Shown here piece by piece: positions 36,582-44,395 of a stretch of DNA of 64,000 bases. Position numbers and translations under genes: made by a program. How positions within the stretch are numbered: the first letter of the stretch is position 1; each line of letters opens with the position of its first letter. The notes under the pieces are model-generated. The model saw only the letters and a program-made list of their open reading frames with translations. It did not search any database and had not been told where the DNA came from. Source of the DNA: Streptomyces griseorubiginosus (GTDB lineage Bacteria; Actinomycetota; Actinomycetes; Streptomycetales; Streptomycetaceae); contig NZ_KQ948742.1 in NCBI RefSeq assembly GCF_001514195.1, positions 186,001 through 250,000 on the forward strand, in the 5' to 3' direction.

Positions 36582-37013
36582 TTGGCAAACAACAGCGGGA
36601 AGCGGCGCAGCAGGGTTGCTGACATGGCCGGAAAGCCAGCGGTGCAGGTCTACACGCCCCCTGGCATACCCCCGGCTGAGGAAACAACGTTTCCCATCGA
36701 GCTGAGTGAGAACGACCGGCTTGTAGTGCGACTTCGTACGTATCGCAAGAAGATCGTTGACTTTGCTGTGATGCAGGAGACGTTGGTTGCCGGCGAGTGG
36801 GAGCAGTTGGCTCGCATCGACTGTTGTCGCGGTACAGTCCATCGCCACCTTGTCTCCCAGAGCGGCGAGACCCTGCTTGATCACGACCTGATCTGTGACA
36901 TCCCCTATGGCGAGAAGTCGTGGGAAGTCGTGGATGATAGCTACGAGGGGGCGCTGGACGAGATGGAAGAGCGCTGGGAAGACAACCTGCGGAGGTGGAG
37001 GCGTGGCCGCTGA
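36582..37013 (+). CDS. Unknown AICE cargo protein, possibly DUF7718
   Basis: 143 residues, probably starting at TTG (GAGGGG 11 bp upstream; an ATG at codon 15 is possible). A Lys/Arg N-terminus precedes a beta-rich domain (RLVVRLRTYRKKIVDFAVMQ, RIDCCRGTVHRHLVSQSGE) and an acidic/aromatic helical tail (DEMEERWEDNLRRWRRG). It resembles proteins I recall as DUF7718, without known function. The 3' end overlaps the next gene by 11 bp, so the two are probably a functional pair. Confidence 0.6.
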   Translation: MANNSGKRRSRVADMAGKPAVQVYTPPGIPPAEETTFPIELSENDRLVVRLRTYRKKIVDFAVMQETLVAGEWEQLARIDCCRGTVHRHLVSQSGETLLDHDLICDIPYGEKSWEVVDDSYEGALDEMEERWEDNLRRWRRGR

Positions 37014-37416
37014 CGAGGAAGTACTCCGACGTAAAGCAGCGTTCGCCGTGGCTCGTGATCTTGGACGCCACGAGACTCGAGCCCTGTTTGAAGCCAGTGG
37101 ATACCGTTCGGACGAAGAGATCGTGGTTGCCCTAGAGGGCGACACGATCGAGGACGTGTTCGGCCGTGTCCGCAGGCACACTCCACCGGTGGCCGTCGCG
37201 ATCTACTGGCCCGAAACGGGGCGGTTGGAGTACACGTCATTCAAGCCGAGTGATGAGGCATCGCTCGGAGGCGTTAAGGAGCAAATCGGGGGCACCGCGA
37301 CCATCGGCATGCTCTTTGAGCATGCGGATCGCCAGATGCGCGGGCAGTATCGCTTCAACCTCACATGGGACAAGCCTGAGATGAACATCCAGCGCTTCGT
37401 GACTACACCTGCCTGA
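37003..37416 (+). CDS. Unknown AICE cargo protein, coupled to the preceding gene
   Basis: 137 residues from a GTG inside the end of the upstream gene. N-terminal helices (RRKAAFAVARDLGRHETRAL) are followed by an alpha/beta domain (VAIYWPETGRLEYTSFKP, GGTATIGMLFEHADRQMRG, FNLTWDKPEMNIQRFV). No family recognised. GGAGGTGGAGG just upstream is a strong ribosome site. Next to the HEPN gene and last before attR, in the position where AICEs carry variable cargo such as defence genes. Confidence 0.6.
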   Translation: MAADEEVLRRKAAFAVARDLGRHETRALFEASGYRSDEEIVVALEGDTIEDVFGRVRRHTPPVAVAIYWPETGRLEYTSFKPSDEASLGGVKEQIGGTATIGMLFEHADRQMRGQYRFNLTWDKPEMNIQRFVTTPA

Positions 37417-37603
37417 TCAGCGCCTCTGCCGTTAGGGCCGGCAAGAGAGGCAGTTGGAACTAGGTGTCAAGCTTCCACTGCTGTACTGACATCAGCGCCT
37501 GACATCAACAAGGGCGAACAACGGCGGTCGGCACTGAACCTCGATGCACTGGCGGTCCAGGCGGAAGAGCTGTTGCCCTAGGGTCCTGCACCAACCTGAC
37601 TGA

Positions 37604-37650
37604 CCTGATAAGGATGAGGCCACAGGTTCAAATCCTGTTAGCCCCACCAG
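37604..37650 (+). repeat. attR of the AICE
   Basis: 47-bp exact copy of the tRNA-Ile 3' half at 26905-26951. The anticodon stem and 5' half are missing, so this copy is not a tRNA gene. Region 37417-37603 before it holds no gene I can support. Confidence 0.95.
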
Positions 37651-37653
37651 ACT

Positions 37654-37689
37654 CGAAGACCTTCAGCCGGATCCGGTTGGGGGTCTTCG
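37654..37689. terminator. Original tRNA-Ile terminator, now beyond attR
   Basis: CGAAGACC (37654-37661) pairs with GGTCTTCG (37682-37689), with an inner CCGGATCCGG. It begins 3 bp after attR and would have followed tRNA-Ile before integration. Confidence 0.75.
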
Positions 37690-37758
37690 GCGTTTGGGGG
37701 TGCACTCCGGTACGTCGGTACTAGCGCTACGTCGGTACTGCGCGGTCGGCGTGTGGTG

Positions 37759-38154
37759 TCAGGCACAGCCGGCTGAAGCCGGCTCGGCGGCCGTGGCCCC
37801 CTGCGCGATCGTCTGCGCGTCCGCAGCCGTCTCCATGCCCGCCGTCGTCTGCGTGCCCGCCGTCGTCTCCGTGTCCGCGGGGGAGCGGTGGCGGCAGCTG
37901 GGGGTCTTGCCGTGGGCCTCGGCGCGGATGCGCTGCTTCATCGTGGGTGGCAGGGCCTTCACGTACGACCAGAGTCCGGTCCCGTGGGTCGCTGCCAGGG
38001 GCTCCGGGTGCGCCACCCCGGCGCTGTTGCGGGCCGGCTGGGTCTGCGGTACGGCCGCGGCGGCGGTCGTCGTGATGAGTCCGAGCGCCGTGAACAGCGC
38101 GAGGAAGGCGGTGATGACGGCGGTCCACAGGTTCATGACCTTGTTCTGGGCCAT
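37759..38154 (-). CDS. Small secreted or membrane-anchored protein, possibly DUF6344
   Basis: 131 residues. N-terminal hydrophobic segment (VMNLWTAVITAFLALFTALGLITTTAAAA) looks like a signal peptide or anchor. The middle has the conserved-looking LPPTMKQRIRAEAHGKTPSCRHR, and the C-terminal third is a Thr/Ala/Gln-rich repeat (TTAGTQTTAGMETAADAQT) ending in SAGCA. I believe relatives are labelled DUF6344 but am not certain. Function unknown. Confidence 0.7.
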   Translation of the reverse strand: MAQNKVMNLWTAVITAFLALFTALGLITTTAAAAVPQTQPARNSAGVAHPEPLAATHGTGLWSYVKALPPTMKQRIRAEAHGKTPSCRHRSPADTETTAGTQTTAGMETAADAQTIAQGATAAEPASAGCA

Positions 38155-38493
38155 GGTCCCTCACTTTCGGGCTGAGGCGATTTGCGTACTTTCCTCATGA
38201 TGTGTATGGGCGCCGCGAAAGCACGGACCGGAGCCTGTGGCGCGTCGATCTTCAGATGAACACCACACGGATGGGTGCAAGTAGGTCGAAAAAGAGGAGA
38301 ATCGGCATTAAGAGGGGTTAAGTGACCCTGCGTGGAGATGTGATCACCCTCTGATCGGAGGTGCCTGCTCCGCTTGTACTGGGCTGGCCTGGGCGGCAGT
38401 TGAGGCCCCGACGCAGGTCACCGATCGGTATCGGTCGGTGTGTATAGTCGGGCGCCAGAGGTCCCCTACGTCAACGAAAGACGAGGTCGCGCG
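38155..38493. promoter_or_regulatory. Divergent promoter region before the DLW-39 gene
   Basis: 339-bp gap. TATAGT at 38443-38448 is a good -10 box about 46 bp before the DLW-39 start; the GATCGGTATCGGTCGG stretch at about 38423-38438 just upstream is a short repeat that may bind a regulator. An AT-richer patch near 38285-38320 probably serves the minus-strand gene. No gene seen. Confidence 0.4.
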
Positions 38494-38622
38494 GTGAAGA
38501 AGCTTCTCCTGGTCGCACTGGCCGCCATCGGCGGGCTCCTCGTGTACCGCCAGATCCAGGCGGATCGCGCCGAGCAGGATCTGTGGACGGAGGCGACTGA
38601 CTCCGTGCCCACGGGTTCGTGA
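38494..38622 (+). CDS. DLW-39 family protein
   Basis: 42-residue membrane peptide: VKKLLLVALAAIGGLLVYRQ followed by an acidic tail with the diagnostic DLW (AEQDLWTEATD). The family is named for this motif and its usual length of about 39-43 residues. GTG start; in-frame upstream codons to 38440 cover the promoter and are unlikely to be translated. Function unknown; the tRNA-Ile to tRNA-Ala neighbourhood is its usual place. Confidence 0.92.
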   Translation: MKKLLLVALAAIGGLLVYRQIQADRAEQDLWTEATDSVPTGS

Positions 38623-38646
38623 GTACCGAGATTCGATTCTGAGCAG

Positions 38647-38674
38647 ACCCCGGCCGTGTTGCGGTCGGGGTTTT
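38647..38674 (+). terminator. Terminator after the DLW-39 gene
   Basis: ACCCCGGCCG / GCGGTCGGGGT hairpin followed by TTTTG, 25 bp after the stop. The remaining gap to 38930 is GC-rich and holds no other supported gene. Confidence 0.85.
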
Positions 38675-38930
38675 GTGTTGTCCGGAGCCGGTCGGCTGCC
38701 GCCGGGTGCGCGTACGGGGTGGCCATGTGGGGTGCCGAGGCCGGTTGTCGAGGGGTTTCGGACGGCCGTACGGATTGCGCGGGTGGGCGGCTGCGCTGCG
38801 GGGCAGGATGGGCCACGTTCGGTGCGTGGATCGGTACGTGGACCGGTGCTTGGGTCGCTCGGCAGGACGTACGGGCGGGCGCTGGGGCGGTCGTAGGAGC
38901 TCGGGCGCGGGTGTGGAGGGGTGGCGCGGC

Positions 38931-40331
38931 ATGGGGCGGCGTACGGCGTGGTGGCGCGGCATATGGCGGCGTACGGCGTGGTGGCGGGTGGCCGTGGTGG
39001 GAGCGGTGCTGGGTGCCGTGGCGGGGGTGCCCGGGGCTCCGGCCCTCGCTGCGTCCCCCTCCCCCTCTGCTTCTTCCTCTCCCTCCTCCGCTACGGCCCC
39101 CTCGTACGTCTTCGCCGCGGGCGCCCCGTCGGTCAAGGGCACCGTGAGCACCGGGGACGCCGAACTCCTCGAACCCGGCAGGACGTACCGGAGTTCGCTC
39201 CCGAGCGAGGGCAAGGTCTACTACCGTCTCGACCTCGACAGCACGTCCAGCGTGTACGTCGCCGCCACCGCCGTACCCCCGTCGGACACCCCGGTCACCG
39301 CGACGGAAGGCGTCAGGGTGACCGTTCAGGACGCCGACGGCCGTTTCTGCTCCGCGCCGGACACCGCCACCATCGGCGCAGGCCGTAGCCCACGCCCCCT
39401 CACCGCGTGGGGCGCGCGGACGCTCCCGTCGAAACGGTCGCTGTGCCGGGGCGCCGGAACGTACTACGTCGCTGTCGAGCGGGTCCTGCGCACCGAGTCC
39501 GTGCCCGGCGACTGGGACCTGGAACTGGCACCGGTACGGGAACCACGGCTGCGGCAGACCGGTTCGACGACCGGTGAGGCGCCCGAATCCTGGGACTCCG
39601 CCACGCCCTCGCCTCCCGGCGGCGGTGCCGTGCCGGTGCGAGGCGGCGGGGGGTTCGGCTCGGCCACCGCGCTGGAGCAAGGAGTCTGGCGGGACGACGT
39701 ACGGCCCGGACAGACGCTCTTCTACGAGGTGCCGGTCGGCTGGGGCCAGCAGGTGTACGCCACCGCCGAGATCAGCAGCCCGGAGGCGGGTGCCGGCGGG
39801 GTGAGCGGGAAGGGCCTGGTGCCGGGCGCTGTGAACCTCGCGCTGTACAACCCCGTGCGCGGCCTCGTCGACGACACCAGCATCAGCTACAGCGGCAGCC
39901 AGAGGTCCGGCGCGCTCCCCGCCGTCCCGCCGGTGGGGTACGACAACCGGTACGCCGTCTCGGGGCGGGTGAGCGGGATGCGGTTCGCCGGGGCCTACTT
40001 CCTCGTGGTGCATCTCGCCGCACGGGTGGGCGAGGAGTTCGGCGACGGGCCGCTCGGGCTGACACTGCGAGTACGGGTGAAGGGGGAGCCGGAGGGCGGG
40101 CCGGGCTATGCGGGGGAGTCCGAGCCGGCGGGGCTTTTCCAGGCGGGGCTCGGGTCCTCGTCGGGGGACGGTGCGGCTCCGGGCGACGAGAGCGGTGGTG
40201 TGAGCGGGAGCGGGCACGGGAGCGTCGGCATGAAGGTGGCCGCCTTTGGGGGGATCGGGGCGGGGACCTTGGTGTTGGGGGTTCTTGGCGTGTGGGTGGT
40301 GGTGGGGCGGCGGAGGGCTGCGGGGGTGTAG
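38931..40331 (+). CDS. Secreted membrane-anchored protein of unknown function
   Basis: 466 residues. The N-terminus repeats RRTAWWR twice before a signal-peptide core (VAVVGAVLGAVAGVPGAPALA). A large extracytoplasmic region (about 45-420) contains YYRLDLDSTSSVYVAATAVPP and FYEVPVGWGQQVYATAEI, two segments resembling pre-peptidase-type beta domains. A Gly/Ser linker leads to a C-terminal membrane helix (GIGAGTLVLGVLGVWVVVG) and a short basic tail. ATG chosen because GGAGGGG lies upstream; the frame is open for another 86 codons. Conserved neighbourhood suggests a cell-surface role; none demonstrated. Confidence 0.8.
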   Translation: MGRRTAWWRGIWRRTAWWRVAVVGAVLGAVAGVPGAPALAASPSPSASSSPSSATAPSYVFAAGAPSVKGTVSTGDAELLEPGRTYRSSLPSEGKVYYRLDLDSTSSVYVAATAVPPSDTPVTATEGVRVTVQDADGRFCSAPDTATIGAGRSPRPLTAWGARTLPSKRSLCRGAGTYYVAVERVLRTESVPGDWDLELAPVREPRLRQTGSTTGEAPESWDSATPSPPGGGAVPVRGGGGFGSATALEQGVWRDDVRPGQTLFYEVPVGWGQQVYATAEISSPEAGAGGVSGKGLVPGAVNLALYNPVRGLVDDTSISYSGSQRSGALPAVPPVGYDNRYAVSGRVSGMRFAGAYFLVVHLAARVGEEFGDGPLGLTLRVRVKGEPEGGPGYAGESEPAGLFQAGLGSSSGDGAAPGDESGGVSGSGHGSVGMKVAAFGGIGAGTLVLGVLGVWVVVGRRRAAGV

Positions 40332-40579
40332 GCGGGAGCCGGGCCGCTGAGGAGTTGGGCGAGCGGGTGCGGCTGGGGGCGCGCGCTCGCTGGTGAGGGC
40401 GGCTCACTGAGGTGGCGCGGGGCCGCAGGTCGGGCCGGGGTGTGCGTGGAGCCGGACCGGGCTCGCCGCCCTGCCCGCCTGCCCGCCTGCCCGGCTGCGT
40501 GTGGTGCGGGGGGTGTGGGGGCGGGGGGGGGGGGCGTGGCCCGCTCGGTACGCGGGTCTCCTCGTGGCGTGCCGGGTTC
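40332..40579. other. Convergent gap with a G-rich tract
   Basis: 248 bp between two converging genes. Near 40507-40536 a run of G blocks, including ten or more consecutive G, could form a G-quadruplex or act as an unusual terminator. No ordinary hairpin terminator seen. Confidence 0.5.
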
Positions 40580-43288
40580 TCAGATCTGGGCCAGGGCCCA
40601 GAAACCCACGGCGTAGCAGGCCAGGGCCAGGAGCAGCAGCGGGATCGCCACCTTGGCGGGTGGGCCGCCTCGGCGTGCGCGGGAAATTGCCCTGGCGGGA
40701 GGCGGAACCTGCGGGGACTGAGCGGTGTACGAAGCAGTAGAGACATCAGCGAGGGGCTGGTGCGGGGGGAAACGTGGGGCGTGAGGGTGAGGGTTGGGGG
40801 AGGGCAGGACGTGAGTGGGGGGCGTCGGGTCATGGGGGGAGATGTAGGCGGGGTGGGGCTGGGGGTGGGGTGGCTGGTGGTGCTCCTGCCGCTGCTGGTG
40901 CCCTGGCGGGGGCGAGGTCGGGGACTGGGGCGATGGCTGATGGAAGCCGCCGGTCCCCGACACCGAGGGCGGCCCCGTGGGGGCGGGAGGGGTGGTGTGC
41001 GTGGACCAGTAGGCCCCGGAGTCCGCGCCGGGTTCAGCGGACCGGGTCCTCGGAGAGGGGGTTGGATTCGATTCGCCGGGCCAGAGGGGCTGGTCGGCTT
41101 GCTCGGGCGGCCGTGGCACGGGGTCGGCCTGCCCGGGATGGGTCCATGGGTTCGTTTCTCCGGGCTTTGGCTCCGGGTTCGCGGCTCCGGATCCGCCTTG
41201 CGGGTCTGCCGTACCAGGCCAGGACGCGTTGCTTCTCTCAGCGGGTTGGGATGCTGCCCCGCCCATCTCACCGGGCTGGAAGGAGGCCTGGCGGTTCCCT
41301 CCGCTGGGCCACGAGGAGGCGTTGTCCGCCGCTCCGCGCGGCTGCGAGGACCCGCCGCTGCCCTCCCCGAACCAGGAGGACGCTCCGTTCGACTCTCCGG
41401 GCCGGGAAGCCGCCCCGTTCGACTCTTCGGGCCGGGAGACCATGCCGTTCGACTCTCCGGGCCGGGAGACCATGCCGTTCGGCTCACCGGGCCAGGAAAC
41501 CGCCCTGTTCGGCTCACCGGGCCGGTAAACCGCGCCATTCGACTCTCCGGGCGGGGAAACCGCCCCGCGCCACTGGCCGGGCCAGGGAGTTGCTCGGTTC
41601 GCAGTTCCGGGATCGGCGCCGGCGCCGTGCCCCGGCCAGGAAGGGCCTCCCGCTTCCCCCGCTCCCCCTTCTCCTCCACCGGTGCCGAAGGCATCCGCAC
41701 CTCCCCGGACACCCTCGGACGACACTCCGTCCTGCCCAGCCTCCCCGCGATGGGCCCCGTCACTTGGCGCCGCCCAGTTCTCGGAAGGCACCCCGGCCCC
41801 GGACACACCCCCGCCCTTGGAAGGAGCCTCACCGCTCCCGGAAGCAGCTCCACTTCCGGACCAGGCCCAGCCCTCGCGCGGCCCCCCGTCCCCGATCACC
41901 GCCGCGCCCTCGGACGCCGACCGGTTCTCGGACGCTCCCCCGCTTTCCGGCCCCCCTCCATCCGCGGAGGGCACCCCACTCCAGGGGGGCGACTCGTTGC
42001 CGGCCACCGGCCAGTTCTCGGATGGCGCCCCACTCCTGGGCACGCCTTCGTCCCCGGTGGACCCTCCGCCTCGGAAAGACCCTTCAGTCTCCGCCCAGTT
42101 CTCCGACGACCCCCCACTGCCGTAGGGCGGCCTGTCCCCGTCAGATCTCCCGCTCCCGTAGGGCGGCCCACCCCCGTCAGATCTCCCGCTCTCGTAGGGC
42201 GGCCCACCCCCGTCAGATCTCCCACTCCCGTGGGGCGGCCCACCCCCGACCAACTCCCCACTTCCGTAAGGCAGCCCACCCCCGGCCAACCCCCGGCCTC
42301 CGCCCCCGTCGCCCACTCGGAACCCGGTTCCTCCACCCGACCCGGACCTCGACCCCGACCCGGACCCGCCGATCCTCGTCCTGCTCGGGTCCACACCCGG
42401 TGCCTGCTTCAGGGGGCCCTCGGGGGCGAAACCAGGTGGCAGGGGGCCGAGTTGGTCGAAGATCTCGATCGGGTCGTCCTCGGGGCCGGGCTCCGGGAGG
42501 AGCTCCCGGGCGGCGGCGAGGGCCTTGCGGGCGCCCGTGGCGGTGCGGAAGCGGGCCTGAGGGTCCGGTTGGAGGAGGGAGGCCACGACCTGCCAGAGCG
42601 GTTCGGGAACGCTCTGGGGCGCGCTCGGAGTGCCGTGGGCGGCGAAGTACTGGATGAGTGCCTTGGCGTCGGGCTTGGCGCCCTCCAGGAGGTACAGCGC
42701 GACCAGGCCAACGGCGAACAGGTCGGCGGGGAAGTCCGGTTCGGCGCCCAGCATCTGCTCGGGGGCGAGATAGCCCGGCGTGCCCACGACCAGGTTGGTC
42801 TCGGTCAGCCGTGGCTCGCCCAGCCGCATCGCGATGCCGAAGTCGGACAGCCGCAGCCGAGGCCGCCCGGTACCGGTGGCCTCGAGCAGGATGTTGGCCG
42901 GCTTGATGTCCCGGTGGACCACGCCCTCGGCATGCACCGCGGCCAGCCCCGCGAGGAGCTGGTCGAGGAGCGTGCAGACGAACGCCGGCGGCAGGGGGCC
43001 GTAGTCCCCGATCAGATGGACCAGCGAGCCGCCGGAGACCAGGTCCATGGTGAACAGGACCTTGTCGTCGTCCGCGGCCCAGCTGGCCGGCGCGAGAACA
43101 TGGGGGTGGTCGATCCGCAGAGCCTGCTCGCGGACGAAGCGCAGCAGGGAGTGCGCGTCGCTCTGGAGCAGGACCTTCGCTGCCACATAGCGGCGGCGCC
43201 GGTGGTCCCAGGCACGCCAGACGGCACCCACGCCTCCGCGTCCGATCGGATCGGCCAGTTCGTACCGGCCCGCGAACACCTCACCCAT
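40580..43288 (-). CDS. Membrane Ser/Thr protein kinase with very long low-complexity linker
   Basis: 902 residues. The kinase domain (about 1-270) is complete: GRGGVGAVW, VAAKVLLQ with the Lys, HRDIKPANIL, and SDFGIAMRL. It is followed by roughly 600 residues rich in Gly, Ser, Pro, Glu and Trp, with tandem units (PPYGSGRSDGG and RPGESNGAVS types), then a C-terminal membrane helix (VAIPLLLLALACYAVGFWAL). ATG start MGEVFAGRYELADPIG with a GAGGAG site. An unusually long linker; it could cross or interact with the cell wall only if outside, but here it lies on the cytoplasmic side with the kinase unless the topology is unusual. Substrates unknown. Confidence 0.9.
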   Translation of the reverse strand: MGEVFAGRYELADPIGRGGVGAVWRAWDHRRRRYVAAKVLLQSDAHSLLRFVREQALRIDHPHVLAPASWAADDDKVLFTMDLVSGGSLVHLIGDYGPLPPAFVCTLLDQLLAGLAAVHAEGVVHRDIKPANILLEATGTGRPRLRLSDFGIAMRLGEPRLTETNLVVGTPGYLAPEQMLGAEPDFPADLFAVGLVALYLLEGAKPDAKALIQYFAAHGTPSAPQSVPEPLWQVVASLLQPDPQARFRTATGARKALAAARELLPEPGPEDDPIEIFDQLGPLPPGFAPEGPLKQAPGVDPSRTRIGGSGSGSRSGSGGGTGFRVGDGGGGRGLAGGGLPYGSGELVGGGPPHGSGRSDGGGPPYESGRSDGGGPPYGSGRSDGDRPPYGSGGSSENWAETEGSFRGGGSTGDEGVPRSGAPSENWPVAGNESPPWSGVPSADGGGPESGGASENRSASEGAAVIGDGGPREGWAWSGSGAASGSGEAPSKGGGVSGAGVPSENWAAPSDGAHRGEAGQDGVSSEGVRGGADAFGTGGGEGGAGEAGGPSWPGHGAGADPGTANRATPWPGQWRGAVSPPGESNGAVYRPGEPNRAVSWPGEPNGMVSRPGESNGMVSRPEESNGAASRPGESNGASSWFGEGSGGSSQPRGAADNASSWPSGGNRQASFQPGEMGGAASQPAERSNASWPGTADPQGGSGAANPEPKPGETNPWTHPGQADPVPRPPEQADQPLWPGESNPTPSPRTRSAEPGADSGAYWSTHTTPPAPTGPPSVSGTGGFHQPSPQSPTSPPPGHQQRQEHHQPPHPQPHPAYISPHDPTPPTHVLPSPNPHPHAPRFPPHQPLADVSTASYTAQSPQVPPPARAISRARRGGPPAKVAIPLLLLALACYAVGFWALAQI
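41385..41565. repeat. 30-bp tandem repeat inside the kinase gene
   Basis: About six imperfect 30-bp units of the type CCGTTCGACTCTCCGGGCCG, each encoding a decapeptide (PGESNGMVSR-like) of the linker. Units differ mainly at silent or conservative positions. Confidence 0.85.
42120..42283. repeat. 36-bp tandem repeat inside the kinase gene
   Basis: Four to five 36-bp units beginning CCGTAGGGCGGCCCACCCCC, encoding 12-residue Gly/Pro/Ser units (GGGPPYGSGRSD). Copies two and three are nearly identical. Confidence 0.85.
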
Positions 43289-43526
43289 GACTGCGCGTCG
43301 CTCCTCCCCCTGCGGCTGTCCCCCTTGCCTGCCCCCCGATGAGTGAATCGACCCCTCGTGGCCTCCCCGATGAGAGATACGGCCCCGTGTTCCTCGTCTC
43401 CCCGGCGGCTGACACACCCCCGTGTGTCACCCCCGGTGAGGAGCGCGACCCCCTCGCGCCCCCCGTCACACCGGCACGGCCCCCCCGCCCGGCTGCCGAA
43501 CCCCCTTCGGCGGCCGGGCGGACGGC

Positions 43527-44075
43527 TCAGTTCTGGTGTGACTGGTAGTGCGTGACGGCGTCCGAGGTACGGCCGGCACCGTAGACCCGGAGGAACTCTG
43601 CCAGCTCCGGGTGGGTCGGGGCGAGAGTGTCGGCCGCATCGATGATGTCTCCGGCGGCGGCCACCGAGCGCAGCAGCGACTGGATCTCACGGACCACCCG
43701 CTTGACCGTCGGCGCACCCGAACTGCTGGTCGTGGTCGTGGTGTTGCTGAGCACCGAGCCCCCCTGCGACTTCTTGATCTCGTCCATCCGCTCGGTCGCC
43801 TCGGCCGCGCTCACGCTGCCGTCGGCGACCTGCCCCGCCAGGTCCTGGAGCAACTGCACCCGCTGGACCACGGCGGGATTCCCGATCTTCGCCCGCTGAC
43901 CGCTCATCAGCTGGGACAGCATCGGTGCGGACAGTCCCAGTACCCCCGCGAGACGAGCCTGGTTGAGGCCCAAGTCCTCTATGAGCTTACGGAACAGCGC
44001 CCCCAGCGGCTCCCCGTACCAGTTCCGCTGAAGCTCCCGCGCTCTTGCGGTCGCTTCCTGCTGTGCGGCGTCCAT
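43527..44075 (-). CDS. Helix-turn-helix DNA-binding regulator
   Basis: 182 residues. An XRE-like helix-turn-helix near residues 25-65 (EDLGLNQARLAGVLGLSAPM) is followed by a helical region, a Thr/Ser linker with TTTTTSSSG, and a C-terminal helix-rich domain (VVREIQSLLRSVAAAGDIID). No ligand-binding domain recognised. The gene is conserved beside tRNA-Ala in streptomycetes. AGGAAGC-type site before the ATG. Targets unknown. Confidence 0.8.
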   Translation of the reverse strand: MDAAQQEATARARELQRNWYGEPLGALFRKLIEDLGLNQARLAGVLGLSAPMLSQLMSGQRAKIGNPAVVQRVQLLQDLAGQVADGSVSAAEATERMDEIKKSQGGSVLSNTTTTTSSSGAPTVKRVVREIQSLLRSVAAAGDIIDAADTLAPTHPELAEFLRVYGAGRTSDAVTHYQSHQN

Positions 44076-44258
44076 GTGCGTCTCCCCATCGCTTCCCCAA
44101 AAAACCGTGGTTCGCGACAGCGAACCACGCCGAGCATCTTACGGAGAGTGGTCGTTCGCGGGGACCCCCAATCTTTTTGCGGAATACCGGGGATGACCCG
44201 GTACTCTGGTCTGCGGCGCCCACCGGCAGCGGTAATTCCGGCGGACGTCCCTCTTCCC

Positions 44259-44331
44259 GGGGCCTTAGCTCAGTTGGTAGAGCGCTGTCTTTGCATGGCA
44301 GATGTCAGGGGTTCGACTCCCCTAGGCTCCA
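44259..44331 (+). tRNA. alaT: tRNA-Ala (TGC)
   Basis: Acceptor GGGGCCT/AGGCTCC with one G-T pair, anticodon stem CTGTC/GGCAG with loop TTTGCAT (anticodon TGC), T-arm AGGGG-TTCGACT-CCCCT. CCA is not encoded (ACT follows). A downstream CTCCGACC...GGCGGAGGGG hairpin (about 44345-44375) is a likely terminator. Confidence 0.97.
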
Positions 44332-44395
44332 CTCCCTGAATCCCCTCCGACCTGCGGAAACGCGGGCGGAGGGGATTTGCGTTCCCGCAGGGCGC

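Larger units (their letters stand above)
26905..37650. mobile_element. pSAM2-like actinomycete integrative and conjugative element (AICE) in tRNA-Ile
   Basis: About 10.7 kb between 47-bp direct repeats of the tRNA-Ile 3' half. Order: int-xis-rep (minus strand, overlapping starts and stops), a run of small transfer/spread genes, an FtsK/SpoIIIE-type Tra, a SCO3933-type gene, then divergently a GntR/KorSA-like repressor and an acetyltransferase, a 970-bp non-coding zone with a long inverted repeat, and three cargo genes. This matches AICEs, which transfer as double-stranded DNA by one hexameric translocase and replicate by rolling circle after excision. I saw no Pra activator or Nudix-type Pif gene. 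All core genes look intact. Confidence 0.93.

Noticed and set aside
26905..37650. A prophage in tRNA-Ile
   Set aside because: No capsid, tail, terminase or lysis genes; rep, spd genes, an FtsK-type Tra and a KorSA-like repressor identify an AICE.
42120..42283. CRISPR-like array in the 36-bp repeats
   Set aside because: Units are directly tandem with no spacers and are in frame with the kinase linker.
40412..43342. 976-codon open frame on the plus strand opposite the kinase gene
   Set aside because: It is the antisense shadow of the Gly/Pro/Ser-rich kinase linker and has only low-complexity Arg/Gly/Pro sequence; the minus-strand frame has clear kinase motifs.
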